A stretch of 64,000 bases of DNA from UKL13-2 sp964417885. GTDB taxonomy: Bacteria > Pseudomonadota > Gammaproteobacteria > Burkholderiales > Usitatibacteraceae. The stretch covers positions 14,755 through 78,754 of the forward strand of contig CAYQKN010000002.1 in NCBI GenBank assembly GCA_964417885.1, given 5' to 3'. Positions 9,220-17,475 of the stretch are shown in pieces. The notes below the pieces were generated by a model. The model worked only from the letters and a program-made list of their open reading frames with translations, ran no database searches and was not told the DNA's origin. The position numbers and the translations under genes are program-made. Numbering within the stretch: position 1 is the stretch's first letter; each line of letters starts with the position of its first letter.

Positions 9220-10404
9220 ATGAGGCTCACCGCTACGATCGACAACATTGCGCTCGCTGCGCTGGTATTTGCGGTCGTGGCGATTGCCGCCGTTTCAAGC
9301 GTTGCCGTCGTTTCAGCCGAGAATCTGATTGCGACCAACGACAGCATTCTGAAGGCGCAGCGAGTCATTTCCAGCCTTGAGGCCATTCGCCAGCATGCGC
9401 TGGCGCTAAACCTCGGGCAGCAGCGCCTGATCATCGGTGGCAATGAGGAAGACCTGACGCTATCACGGCCTGGCTCGGTGGAGATCGAAGCGGAGTTAGC
9501 CTATCTGGCGGGCAAACGAGGCGACAATGCTGCGCTGGCTGCCCGCTTTCTTGAGTTCGAGGCCATTGTCCGCGAATTCATTGCCGCAGAACAAAGCATT
9601 ATCCAGGCCAGCAAGTCTGCGGCACATGCGGAAACACAGGCGCTGGTACGTGCGCACCTGGGCAGCGAATTGCGGGTAAAGCTGCTTGCGGTTTCGAACC
9701 AGATCCTGATCCAGTCACGCCGGCTGCTGGATAACCTGGAAGCTGATCAAATTGCTTATGGTGACAAAGTGCGCCGGCTGATTCTGGCCCTGATCTCGTC
9801 GTCAGCGTTCATTCTGGTCTTTCTTTACGGCACCCTTCGGCGACTGAATCGGGAGCAGCGTATGTCGCAGGCGCGAATCGCCCATCAGGCAACGCACGAT
9901 TCGCTTACAAATCTTTTCAATCGGCCCGCGGTGATGGACCATATCTCTTCGCGACTATCGGACGCCGCCAGCGAGGCTGCATTGGGCGGTTTTGCCCTCC
10001 TGCTGCTGGACCTCGATGGCTTCAAGGAAATCAACGACAACTTTGGCCATGATGCCGGCGACCTGCTGCTTAAGGAGGCGGCACAGCGCGCGCGACTGGC
10101 GTTGCGCGATTCGGACTTCGTCGCCAGGCTTGGGGGCGACGAGTTCCTGGTTGTCATTCCGCAGGTTTCCGACCAGGAGAACGCCGAGCATATTGCGCGC
10201 AAACTGATCGACGCAATCGGTGCGCCATTCCGGTTGGGAACGCATCATGCACGCGTTACCGCGAGTATTGGAATCAGCCTGTTTCCACGTGATGCGCGCG
10301 ACCGCGAGGCGCTGATGAAATGCGCTGACATAGCGCTATACGAAGCCAAGGGTGCCGGCCGAAATCGCGCGGTCTCTTTCCATGCCGGGTTGATTCGCGC
10401 CTAG
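9220..10404 (+). CDS. Membrane-anchored diguanylate cyclase (GGDEF)
   Basis: A 394-residue inner-membrane enzyme expected to make cyclic di-GMP from GTP. A first membrane segment lies at about residues 8-30 and a second at about 186-205 (near LILALISSSAFILVFLYG). Between them is a helical periplasmic sensor of unknown ligand. The C-terminal GGDEF domain keeps the active site (RLGGDEF, about residue 305), the NLFNRPA and DLDGFKEINDNFGH motifs, and the RDSD inhibitory site five residues before the active site, so product feedback is likely. It starts 5 bp after hemL, so it is probably co-transcribed with it. There is no EAL domain. Confidence 0.9.
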   Translation: MRLTATIDNIALAALVFAVVAIAAVSSVAVVSAENLIATNDSILKAQRVISSLEAIRQHALALNLGQQRLIIGGNEEDLTLSRPGSVEIEAELAYLAGKRGDNAALAARFLEFEAIVREFIAAEQSIIQASKSAAHAETQALVRAHLGSELRVKLLAVSNQILIQSRRLLDNLEADQIAYGDKVRRLILALISSSAFILVFLYGTLRRLNREQRMSQARIAHQATHDSLTNLFNRPAVMDHISSRLSDAASEAALGGFALLLLDLDGFKEINDNFGHDAGDLLLKEAAQRARLALRDSDFVARLGGDEFLVVIPQVSDQENAEHIARKLIDAIGAPFRLGTHHARVTASIGISLFPRDARDREALMKCADIALYEAKGAGRNRAVSFHAGLIRA

Positions 10405-10433
10405 CGAAATTGTGGCGCCGCGGGCTGAAAATT

Positions 10434-10459
10434 GACAACCCGGCCTTGGCCGGGTTGTC
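10434..10459. terminator. Hairpin between convergent genes
   Basis: An 11-bp perfect stem with a CTTG tetraloop. It lies between the cyclase gene (plus strand, ends 10404) and the cytochrome gene (minus strand, ends 10485). On the minus strand it is followed by AATTTT, so it is best read as the cytochrome terminator, perhaps working in both directions. Confidence 0.7.
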
Positions 10460-10484
10460 TGATTCATCCAACAGCGGAAGCGGC

Positions 10485-11135
10485 TTATCTGGCCCGCATC
10501 CCCGCGACGTATTCAGCGACCGCTTCCATGTCTGCATCACGCAGGCGACTGGCAATGGCATTCATCTGGGTATTCACGCGTGACGTGTTGGCGTATGCGC
10601 GAAGCGCGGCGAGTGTGTACTCCGGCCACTGCCCGGCCAGCCGGGGATACGTGGCCGGGATACCGGCGCCCGCGCCCCCATGACACCCCGCGCATGCGGG
10701 AACCTTGAGTTCGGCAATGCCCGCGCGGAAAATTTTCTGTCCTTTGTCTGCAAGCTTTGCGTCTCGCGCCACCGCGTTGGCCTTTGGAACCTGCGAAAAG
10801 TAATAAACGCCAAGCGCTTTCATGTCGCCGGCAGACAAATTGGCGGCCATTCCCTGCATGATTGGATTCTTACGGCTGCCGGTCTTGAAGAGTTCCAGCT
10901 GCTTGGCGATATACTGTTCGGGCATCCCCGCAATGTTCGGATTCGACGAAACGGCGCTCATGCCATCCAGACCGTGGCAGGCAACACAGACCGTGCTGGC
11001 AAGTTGCTGTCCACGCGCCATGACATCAGCCTTGCTGGGCGTTGGAACCACCGCAGGTGCATCAGCAGCGTTTGGTGCCGCCTGTAATGACACTACGCCG
11101 AGCGCAAAATACGCTGCAACCAAAAATCTTCTCAT
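10485..11135 (-). CDS. Dihaem cytochrome c (c4-like), periplasmic
   Basis: A secreted 216-residue electron carrier with two class I cytochrome c domains. The haem sites are CVACH in the first half and CAGCH in the second. A signal peptide (MRRFLVAAYFALGVVSLQA) precedes the mature protein. Length and two-domain layout fit cytochrome c4, which hands electrons to terminal oxidases; the exact partner is not shown here. I chose the ATG at 11135 because it starts the signal peptide and has an AAAGG about 9 bases upstream; a TTG ten codons earlier is possible. It is divergent from engB. Confidence 0.88.
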   Translation of the reverse strand: MRRFLVAAYFALGVVSLQAAPNAADAPAVVPTPSKADVMARGQQLASTVCVACHGLDGMSAVSSNPNIAGMPEQYIAKQLELFKTGSRKNPIMQGMAANLSAGDMKALGVYYFSQVPKANAVARDAKLADKGQKIFRAGIAELKVPACAGCHGGAGAGIPATYPRLAGQWPEYTLAALRAYANTSRVNTQMNAIASRLRDADMEAVAEYVAGMRAR

Positions 11136-11202
11136 CCCCAAGCCTTTGATCGATTTACTTTTCAACCCATGATTTTATCTGAACCCGACCCAAGAGGAAA
11201 CC

Positions 11203-11793
11203 ATGGGCCTGTTTGACAGAGCAATCTATACCGCTTCTGCCCATGATCTTGAGCAGCTTCCGCCGGATACTGGACTGGAGGTAGCCTTTGTTGGTCGCTC
11301 CAACGCCGGCAAATCCAGCGCGATCAACACGCTCGCCAACCACAAACGCCTTGCGTATGTATCAAAGACCCCGGGACGCACGCAGCTCATTAATTTTTTT
11401 TCGCTCGGCGAAGATCGAACGCTTGTTGACCTGCCCGGATACGGTTACGCAAAGGTTCCGGTGAAAGTCAAAGCCCATTGGCAGGGCGTGCTTGCCGCCT
11501 ATGTGAGCACTCGCAAAGCACTGAAGGGCCTGGTGTTGATCATGGATGCTCGCCACCCGTTGAAGCAATTGGATTTGCAGTTGCTCGATTGGTATTTGCC
11601 AACTGGCAAGCCCGTGCATTGTCTGCTCACCAAGTCAGACAAACTTTCGCGAAGCGAGCAGGCGCTTACCTTGCAAAGAGTACGGCAGCAGATGCTGGCG
11701 GCCAAACACCACTCAACGGTCCAGCTGTTCTCAAGCTTGAAAAAAGAGGGCGTAGTCGAGGCGGAGATCGCCATTGAGCGCTTATTTGGCTAA
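11203..11793 (+). CDS. engB: EngB/YsxC/YihA ribosome-biogenesis GTPase
   Basis: A 196-residue GTPase needed for late assembly of the large ribosomal subunit. G-motifs in order are GRSNAGKSS (P-loop), T in KTPGRTQLINFF, DLPGYG (G3) and TKSDK (G4). A clear GAGGAAA Shine-Dalgarno precedes the ATG. The gene stands alone: the cytochrome gene is divergent upstream, and the small-RNA candidate is convergent downstream. Confidence 0.95.
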   Translation: MGLFDRAIYTASAHDLEQLPPDTGLEVAFVGRSNAGKSSAINTLANHKRLAYVSKTPGRTQLINFFSLGEDRTLVDLPGYGYAKVPVKVKAHWQGVLAAYVSTRKALKGLVLIMDARHPLKQLDLQLLDWYLPTGKPVHCLLTKSDKLSRSEQALTLQRVRQQMLAAKHHSTVQLFSSLKKEGVVEAEIAIERLFG

Positions 11794-11866
11794 GGCCAAG
11801 TCCAATAACCTGTGTCGCGATGGACAGGCAGAATCCGGAACGCTCGCGCACCTCAATGCCACGCGC

Positions 11867-11906
11867 AAAAAAGAAAAGGGCACGGGAAAAGGGGTAACCC
11901 GTGCCC
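11867..11906 (-). terminator. Rho-independent terminator of the small-RNA candidate
   Basis: A perfect 9-bp stem GGGCACGGG/CCCGTGCCC with an 11-nt loop. Only on the minus strand is it followed by a U-rich run (four U, C, six U). No U-run follows on the plus strand, so it is not the engB terminator in the classical sense. Confidence 0.88.
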
Positions 11907-11978
11907 TCGGAACAGCCTTAAGTAAAGAATTAAGGCACCCGCTCAGGGAGGAGAAGCGGGGAGGAGCAAGCCCCTCAT
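11867..11978 (-). ncRNA. Candidate small regulatory RNA with exposed anti-Shine-Dalgarno loop
   Basis: About 112 nt on the minus strand fold into four adjacent hairpins. SL1 (11976-11961) is a 6-bp stem capped by CUUG. SL2 (11960-11938) is a 6-bp stem CCCGCU/AGCGGG whose 11-nt loop contains CUCCUCCC, complementary to ribosome-binding sites. SL3 (11936-11915) is a perfect 7-bp stem GCCUUAA/UUAAGGC. SL4 (11906-11878) is a 9-bp GC-rich stem followed by UUUUCUUUUUU. A TTGAAC at 12011-12006 with CTTAAT at 11986-11981 is a weak promoter candidate (19-bp spacing). CUCCUCC loops are known in bacterial trans-acting sRNAs. The family was not identified. Confidence 0.65.
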
Positions 11979-12090
11979 GTATTAAGATGGTGACTCGCAC
12001 CGAAAGTTCAACCAGGCAGCGCGCCTGACTGCAGTCGAGATTTCGTCGCAATCTGTGAGCGCGTTCCTACACGTCGAGGACCGGATATTG

Positions 12091-13092
12091 ATGTCGATCG
12101 GAAAATTTCCCCAGCGGAGGATGCGGCGCCTGCGTCGGACCGGCTTCCTGCGCGATATGGTTCGCGAGTCGTCGCTGTCGTGTGCCGACTTCATTTACCC
12201 AGTTTTCATTCTCGACGGCGTCCGCCAGCGCCAGTCCATTTCCTCCATGCCGGGTATCGAGCGGGTCTCAATTGACTTGTTGCTTCCGATTTGCGAAGAA
12301 GCTGTCAGCCTGGGTGTCCCGGCGATCGCACTTTTCCCCGTGATCGACGCCTCACTGAAATCCCCCGGCGGCGAAGAGGCTTTTAACGCTGACGGACTTG
12401 TTCCGCGGGCAGTCTCGGAGTTGAAGCGCAGATTCCCCGAACTCGGCATCGTTTGCGATGTGGCATTGGACCCATACACCTCGCATGGCCAGGATGGAGT
12501 AATTGATGATGCCGGTTACATTCTGAACGACGAAACGGTTTTGATACTTGAGAAGCAGGCCCTGACTCAGGCGAATGCTGGCGTTGATATTGTGGCACCG
12601 TCCGACATGATGGACGGCCGCATCGGGGCAATTCGGGGTGCCCTCGACGCAGGCGGATTCATTCATACGGCAATCATGGCGTATGCCGCAAAATATGCGA
12701 GCAAGTTTTATGGCCCATTCCGCGATGCCGTGGGTTCGTCAGGCAATCTTGGCAAAAGTGACAAAAAGAACTACCAGATGGACCCGGGCAACTCTGATGA
12801 GGCGATGCGCGAAATCGGTCTTGACCTTGATGAGGGCGCGGACATGGTTATGGTCAAGCCCGGCATGCCATACCTTGATATTGTATTGCGATGCAAACAG
12901 ACATTCGGCGCACCGACATTTGCTTATCAAGTTTCCGGCGAGTACGCGATGCTCAAAGCGGCCGCACAGAACGGTTGGCTTGACGGCGATGCCTGCATGA
13001 TGGAATCGTTGCTGGGTTTCAAGCGCGCCGGTGCGGACGGGATCCTGACTTACTTTGCGCTTGAGGCCGGCAGGCTCCTGAAGCGTCCCTGA
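12091..13092 (+). CDS. hemB: HemB, delta-aminolevulinic acid dehydratase (porphobilinogen synthase)
   Basis: Condenses two 5-aminolevulinate molecules to porphobilinogen, the step after HemL. It is a 333-residue TIM-barrel enzyme. RRLRRTGFLRDMVRES is the N-terminal arm, FYGPFRDAVGS and KKNYQMDPGNSDEA are the active-site lid region with a substrate-binding Lys, and Lys256 in MVKPGMPYLD is the Schiff-base lysine. The ATG at 12091 matches family N-termini and has GAGGA 10 bases upstream; a GTG at 12055 would add 12 unlikely residues. Confidence 0.95.
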   Translation: MSIGKFPQRRMRRLRRTGFLRDMVRESSLSCADFIYPVFILDGVRQRQSISSMPGIERVSIDLLLPICEEAVSLGVPAIALFPVIDASLKSPGGEEAFNADGLVPRAVSELKRRFPELGIVCDVALDPYTSHGQDGVIDDAGYILNDETVLILEKQALTQANAGVDIVAPSDMMDGRIGAIRGALDAGGFIHTAIMAYAAKYASKFYGPFRDAVGSSGNLGKSDKKNYQMDPGNSDEAMREIGLDLDEGADMVMVKPGMPYLDIVLRCKQTFGAPTFAYQVSGEYAMLKAAAQNGWLDGDACMMESLLGFKRAGADGILTYFALEAGRLLKRP

Positions 13093-13134
13093 CAGTCCAG
13101 CCACCCATGGCCGTTGTACGCGTTTCGCCGGCTC

Positions 13135-13767
13135 TCAATAGTCTTGGTCGGGACAAAACCGCCGCAGGGCACCTTCATACTGTACGCGTTCATGTCGGAT
13201 GTGGTGCTGGGGATACGCTCTTTGTCGTACAGCGTGATTCTCAAATAGCACTATCTTTACCAGCTGTCCCGAAATCGTAAGTGAGTAGCTGACAACGTGA
13301 CCTGATTTTGCCGAAGCTGGCGCAACCTGGGTGCTTACTTTTGGCCCGGTGTAATGCATTTGTTTTTCGAGCAGGTACATTTCAAAACGCTTCGGCTCAA
13401 TGCCAATCAATTCAAGCTCAATGACACTGTGCTCATTTGCGGTACCCGTTAGCACCGGGCCAACCAGCCAGGGTGCAAACTGCTCGAACTGTTTCATGAC
13501 AATCAAAGCGGCAGCGCGCAATGCAGTCAACGTATGCGAATGCGATTCGCTCGAGTAGAGCGTCTGGCGCTGGCGTAGAGCAAAGTCGATTTCATTCAAA
13601 TTGGGCAAGCTCAGGCTACCCTCGACGTGCAATTGGTTTGCCGCTTTCCACGCAGCCTTGGCGTAGTCAGTTTCACCTTCCTCAATCAAACGTGCGGCCC
13701 GCTCGGCAATCTCCTCACGCATGTGATCGTGTTTGCCGCCGCGGCCTGCCCTTGGTCGCTTGTCCAT
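13135..13767 (-). CDS. Conserved hypothetical protein with nucleotidyltransferase-like resemblance
   Basis: A 210-residue soluble protein. The N-terminal segment REEIAERAARLIEEGETDYA and the central GPVLTGTANEHSVIELEL resemble a proteobacterial family often labelled nucleotidyltransferase-like, recalled from memory. In that family the central motif usually reads GS...HSDI; here Gly-Ser is Gly-Pro and the Asp is Val, so the metal-binding site looks lost and catalysis is doubtful. It ends 22 bp before nothing else on its strand and starts 22 bp after mrcA, so it is probably the last gene of an mrcA operon. No function is proposed. Confidence 0.7.
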   Translation of the reverse strand: MDKRPRAGRGGKHDHMREEIAERAARLIEEGETDYAKAAWKAANQLHVEGSLSLPNLNEIDFALRQRQTLYSSESHSHTLTALRAAALIVMKQFEQFAPWLVGPVLTGTANEHSVIELELIGIEPKRFEMYLLEKQMHYTGPKVSTQVAPASAKSGHVVSYSLTISGQLVKIVLFENHAVRQRAYPQHHIRHERVQYEGALRRFCPDQDY

Positions 13768-13789
13768 GGATGCGCGTTGCGGTTGGAAA

Positions 13790-16129
13790 TCAGAAGATTT
13801 GATTCCGAACTTCCTCGGACGGCTTGTTTGCTTCGCGCAAACTGGCCGGACCGTCGTTCAGATTGCCCTGCGATTCAGCATAGACAAACTCGAGTGCAGG
13901 TTTGCCATCTTTCGTTAGCTCCCCTGCCAAGGGGACTGCCGCTATGCCGGCAGGCGGTTCAAACGGCATTTCCTTTACGCCTTTCAGCGCTTTGGCCATG
14001 TAACTCATCCAGATCGGCAGAGCTGCCTGGCCGCCGGTTTCGTTGTTGCCAAGGTCGCTGGGATTGTCGAATCCAATCCAGGAAATGGCGACCAGCCCGG
14101 GGTTAAAGCCGGCAAACCAGGCGTCGAAATGGTCATTCGTGGTTCCGGTTTTGCCGGCAAGATCGTTTCGGCCAAGCGACATCGCGCGTGCCGCGGTTCC
14201 ATAGCGAACGACATCACGCATCAGGCTCGACATGATGAATGCATTGCGCGGGTCGATTACGCGCTCTGCTTGTTTCGTTCCGGACTGGTTTGACTCTGCC
14301 TCCACTGCCGATTCTGGTGAAGCGGTAAATAGAATCCCGCCTTTGTCGTCAGTAATTTTGCTGATGAAATAGGGTTTGATCCGGTAGCCACCATTTGCAA
14401 ATACCGCATAGGCCCCAGCCATTTGCAAAGGCGTCGTTGAGCCCGCGCCGAGCGCCATGGTCAGATATGCCGGATGCAGCTTTGGGTCGAAACCAAATCT
14501 TGCAACGTAGTCTTGGGCATAGCTCGGTCCGATGGCCTGGAGTATCCGAATGGAGACCATGTTCTTCGACTTTGCGAGCGCTGTCCGCAAGCGCATTGGG
14601 CCCTCATACTTTCCATCATAGTTCTTGGGTTCCCAGATTTGTCCTCCGTGGCGGCCTGGGTCAAAGACGACAGGTGCATCGTTGACAACGGTTGCTGGCG
14701 TGAAGCCCTTCTCCAGAGCCGCCGAGTAAACGAATGGCTTAAAACTTGAGCCCGGCTGGCGCATGGCCTGGGTGACGTGGTTGAACTTGTTGGCCGCAAA
14801 GTCGAATCCGCCGGCTAACGCTCGAATGGCGCCATCTGAAGGTTCGATGGATACCAAGGCCGCCTCAACCTTTGGTAACTGCGAGATGACCCAGTTTCCC
14901 TTTTCGTCGGTTCCCAGCCTGATGATTGAGCCGCGTACCGGCTTCAACGGCGACGACTTTTCTGCAAGAGCGCGCGCGATGAATTTAAGGGCGTCTCCAT
15001 GGAGCGTAATGGTTTCCCCGCGCCGCGTGTAAGCAATCACTTTCTGTCTGTCGATCTCCAGTACGACTGCTGGCATCAAATCGCCAATTATCTCGCGCTC
15101 TTGCAGCGCCTCTTCAGCCGCCTCTTCAGCTTCGTCCTTGTCGTCTGGCAATTTGATCAGCGCCTCGGGCCCGCGATATCCGTGACGACGGTCATATTCG
15201 AGCACGCCTTTTCTTAAGGCGGATACGGCACTTTCCTGATCGAGCTTCCTGATCGTTGTATAGACGCGAATGCCACTAACATAGGTCTTTTCGCCGTATT
15301 GCTCAAAGACCTCTTGGCGCGCCATCTCGGCTACATATTCAGCAAGCACGGGGTACATTTGCCTTTCCCGGTTCAGCTTCAGCGGTTCTTCCCTGGCGCG
15401 CGCTGTTGCATCATCGGTCAAATAACCCAATTCATTCATCCGTCTCAGAACGTATTGCTGCCGCAACGTTGCCCGCTTCAAATTGTTGAATGGGTTGTAT
15501 TGCGATGGGGCTTTGGGCAAACCGGCAAGCATTGCCGCCTCAGCAGCGGTGAGCTGATCCATTGGCTTATTGAAATACACACGGCTTGCAGCTGCAAAAC
15601 CGTGCGCGCGATTGCCGAGAAAAATGTGGTTAAGGTAGATCTCGAGAATCTGATCCTTAGTCAGGTTGCGCTCTATCTTGTAAGCAAGTAACCACTCCGA
15701 CACTTTGCGGGTTAGGGTAACTTCGTTACTTAGAAAGAAGTTTCTCGCGACCTGCTGCGTAATCGTCGATGCTCCGCCTTTGGATTTTCCCGCCATGATT
15801 GCGGCAGTAGCCGCACGGGTTAGTCCAATGAAATCAACGCCACCATGTTGGTAAAAGCGCTCGTCTTCGGCGGCAATGACGGCCTGCTTCATGACAGCGG
15901 GAAAGTCCTGGACACGGACAAACGACCGCTTTTCCTCACCGAACTCACCGATCAGATCACCCTCAGCGGTATATACCTTCAACGGCAACTTGGGACGATA
16001 GTCTGTCACCGCGTCGATGGACGGCAAGTTAGGGTAGAGCAGTATGATTGTGAGTGTCGCTATGCCCAGCGCAACCAGCGCCAGTGATGCAATCAAAATC
16101 AGGGGATACAACCACCATCGAGGGCTCAT
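13790..16129 (-). CDS. mrcA: Penicillin-binding protein 1A (bifunctional glycosyltransferase/transpeptidase)
   Basis: Builds and cross-links peptidoglycan at the outer face of the inner membrane. 779 residues: one membrane anchor (about 8-31); a GT51 domain with catalytic Glu88 in AAEDERFYQHGGVD and the STITQQVARNFFLS motif; an OB-like insert; then a transpeptidase with QPGSSFKPF (SxxK serine), SKNMVS (SxN) and GKTGTTND (KTG). Length fits PBP1A. It is divergent from pilMNOPQ, a conserved arrangement in beta- and gammaproteobacteria. Confidence 0.95.
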   Translation of the reverse strand: MSPRWWLYPLILIASLALVALGIATLTIILLYPNLPSIDAVTDYRPKLPLKVYTAEGDLIGEFGEEKRSFVRVQDFPAVMKQAVIAAEDERFYQHGGVDFIGLTRAATAAIMAGKSKGGASTITQQVARNFFLSNEVTLTRKVSEWLLAYKIERNLTKDQILEIYLNHIFLGNRAHGFAAASRVYFNKPMDQLTAAEAAMLAGLPKAPSQYNPFNNLKRATLRQQYVLRRMNELGYLTDDATARAREEPLKLNRERQMYPVLAEYVAEMARQEVFEQYGEKTYVSGIRVYTTIRKLDQESAVSALRKGVLEYDRRHGYRGPEALIKLPDDKDEAEEAAEEALQEREIIGDLMPAVVLEIDRQKVIAYTRRGETITLHGDALKFIARALAEKSSPLKPVRGSIIRLGTDEKGNWVISQLPKVEAALVSIEPSDGAIRALAGGFDFAANKFNHVTQAMRQPGSSFKPFVYSAALEKGFTPATVVNDAPVVFDPGRHGGQIWEPKNYDGKYEGPMRLRTALAKSKNMVSIRILQAIGPSYAQDYVARFGFDPKLHPAYLTMALGAGSTTPLQMAGAYAVFANGGYRIKPYFISKITDDKGGILFTASPESAVEAESNQSGTKQAERVIDPRNAFIMSSLMRDVVRYGTAARAMSLGRNDLAGKTGTTNDHFDAWFAGFNPGLVAISWIGFDNPSDLGNNETGGQAALPIWMSYMAKALKGVKEMPFEPPAGIAAVPLAGELTKDGKPALEFVYAESQGNLNDGPASLREANKPSEEVRNQIF

Positions 16130-16287
16130 GACAACTTTAGCTATCTGCGGAAGAGCGTCATTATATCGGCCGCGACTTAGACAACCAGCCAGATTCTGGC
16201 GTCACCAAGCGGCAACAGTGGCGAAATCGTGGCAAAAACATTTGTTGCAGCGCAATTAAAGCCCTTTCTAGGTTTGAAAGAATTTGC

Positions 16288-16316
16288 TTTACACGTCCAC
16301 GGCTTGTTGCTAGCAT
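16288..16316 (+). promoter_or_regulatory. Probable sigma-70 promoter of the pilM operon
   Basis: TTTACA at 16288-16293 and TAGCAT at 16311-16316, spaced by 17 bases, 61 bases before the pilM ATG. It lies in the 248-bp gap between divergent mrcA and pilM. I did not find a convincing sigma-54 element there. Confidence 0.5.
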
Positions 16317-16377
16317 TTAATGTAATTTGTGCGTAATGGGCCGTAAGTTCTAATCACTACAAGGGCCAGGAACCACC

Positions 16378-17475
16378 ATGTTTAAAGAAAAGCTGGCATC
16401 CCAGTTTGATTTTCTGAGTGCGAAAACGCCGCCGTTGATTGGGGTCGATATCAGTTCGTCCTATATCAAGATGGTTGAAATCGCCGAAGCCGGCAAAGGC
16501 CTTTACCGTGTCGAACGATACGTAATTGAGCCGCTGCCCAAAGATACCGTCACCGATGGCAATATCGCCAACATTGAAGCTGCGGGCGAGGTCATGAAGC
16601 GTGCGCACAAGCAAATGGCGTCTCGCGTCAAGAATATTGCCCTGGCCCTTCCATCGTCCGCGGTAATCACCAAGAAGGTTTTGCTTAACGGCAATCAGCG
16701 CGAAGAGGACATGGAGTATCAGGTTCAGTCCGAAGCGAATCAATACATTCCGTTCAGCCTTGACGAGGTAAATCTCGACTTTCAGGTTATTGGTCCGGCG
16801 CCGAACAGCGAGGAGGAGGTCGAAGTCCTTATTGCCGCGTCGCGGAAGGAAAAAATCGAGGATCGGGTTGCTGTTGCTGAAGCTGCGGGACTGAAGACGA
16901 TAGTCATGGATGTTGAGTCCTACGCAGCGCTTGCCGCATTCGACATGATCAAGGGTTCGTCGTCTGGCATCGAGGACAAGGACGTTACGGCGATCGTCGA
17001 TATTGGAGCCCAGATCACGCGCGTCACGGTCATGCATGAAGATCAGCAGGTTTACTCGCGCGAACAGCAGCTCGGCGGGTATCAGCTGACACAGGACATA
17101 TCCAGGCAATTCGGGATGCCGATGGAGGAGGCTGAAGTCGCCAAGAAGAGCGGGGGACTGCCCGACAATTATCACTCGGATGTACTCCAGCCTTTCAATG
17201 AAAAGGTGGTACTGGAGATTTCTCGCGCGCTTCAGTTCTTCTTTACATCCACCCAGTTCAACAAGGTTGATCACATACTGCTTTGCGGCGGTTGTGCGAT
17301 GCTGGATGGGTTGGAGGAAATGATTGCCCAGCGCACCCAGGTCCACACCCTGATCGCCAACCCTTTTGCCAACATGGCCCTGTCATCGAAAATCAAGCCC
17401 CGCCAACTGACCGTTGATGCGCCGGCACTGATGGTGGCATGCGGGCTCGCCATGCGGAGGTTCGATCCAGCATGA
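16378..17475 (+). CDS. pilM: PilM, actin-like cytoplasmic type IV pilus assembly protein
   Basis: A 365-residue FtsA/actin-fold ATPase that binds the cytoplasmic tail of PilN and links the alignment complex to the motor side. LIGVDISSSYIKMVEI is the phosphate-1 strand, TAIVDIGAQITRVTVM the phosphate-2 strand and LLCGGCAMLDGLEEMI the adenosine motif. An AGGAACC stands close before the ATG. First gene of pilMNOPQ; its TGA overlaps the pilN start as ATGA. Confidence 0.95.
   Translation: MFKEKLASQFDFLSAKTPPLIGVDISSSYIKMVEIAEAGKGLYRVERYVIEPLPKDTVTDGNIANIEAAGEVMKRAHKQMASRVKNIALALPSSAVITKKVLLNGNQREEDMEYQVQSEANQYIPFSLDEVNLDFQVIGPAPNSEEEVEVLIAASRKEKIEDRVAVAEAAGLKTIVMDVESYAALAAFDMIKGSSSGIEDKDVTAIVDIGAQITRVTVMHEDQQVYSREQQLGGYQLTQDISRQFGMPMEEAEVAKKSGGLPDNYHSDVLQPFNEKVVLEISRALQFFFTSTQFNKVDHILLCGGCAMLDGLEEMIAQRTQVHTLIANPFANMALSSKIKPRQLTVDAPALMVACGLAMRRFDPA

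Noticed and set aside
11774..12028. 84-codon plus-strand frame after engB
   Set aside because: It runs through the small-RNA terminator and its stems and has no protein-like composition.
16357..17346. 329-codon open frame on the minus strand
   Set aside because: Fully antisense to pilM, whose actin-like motifs are clear.
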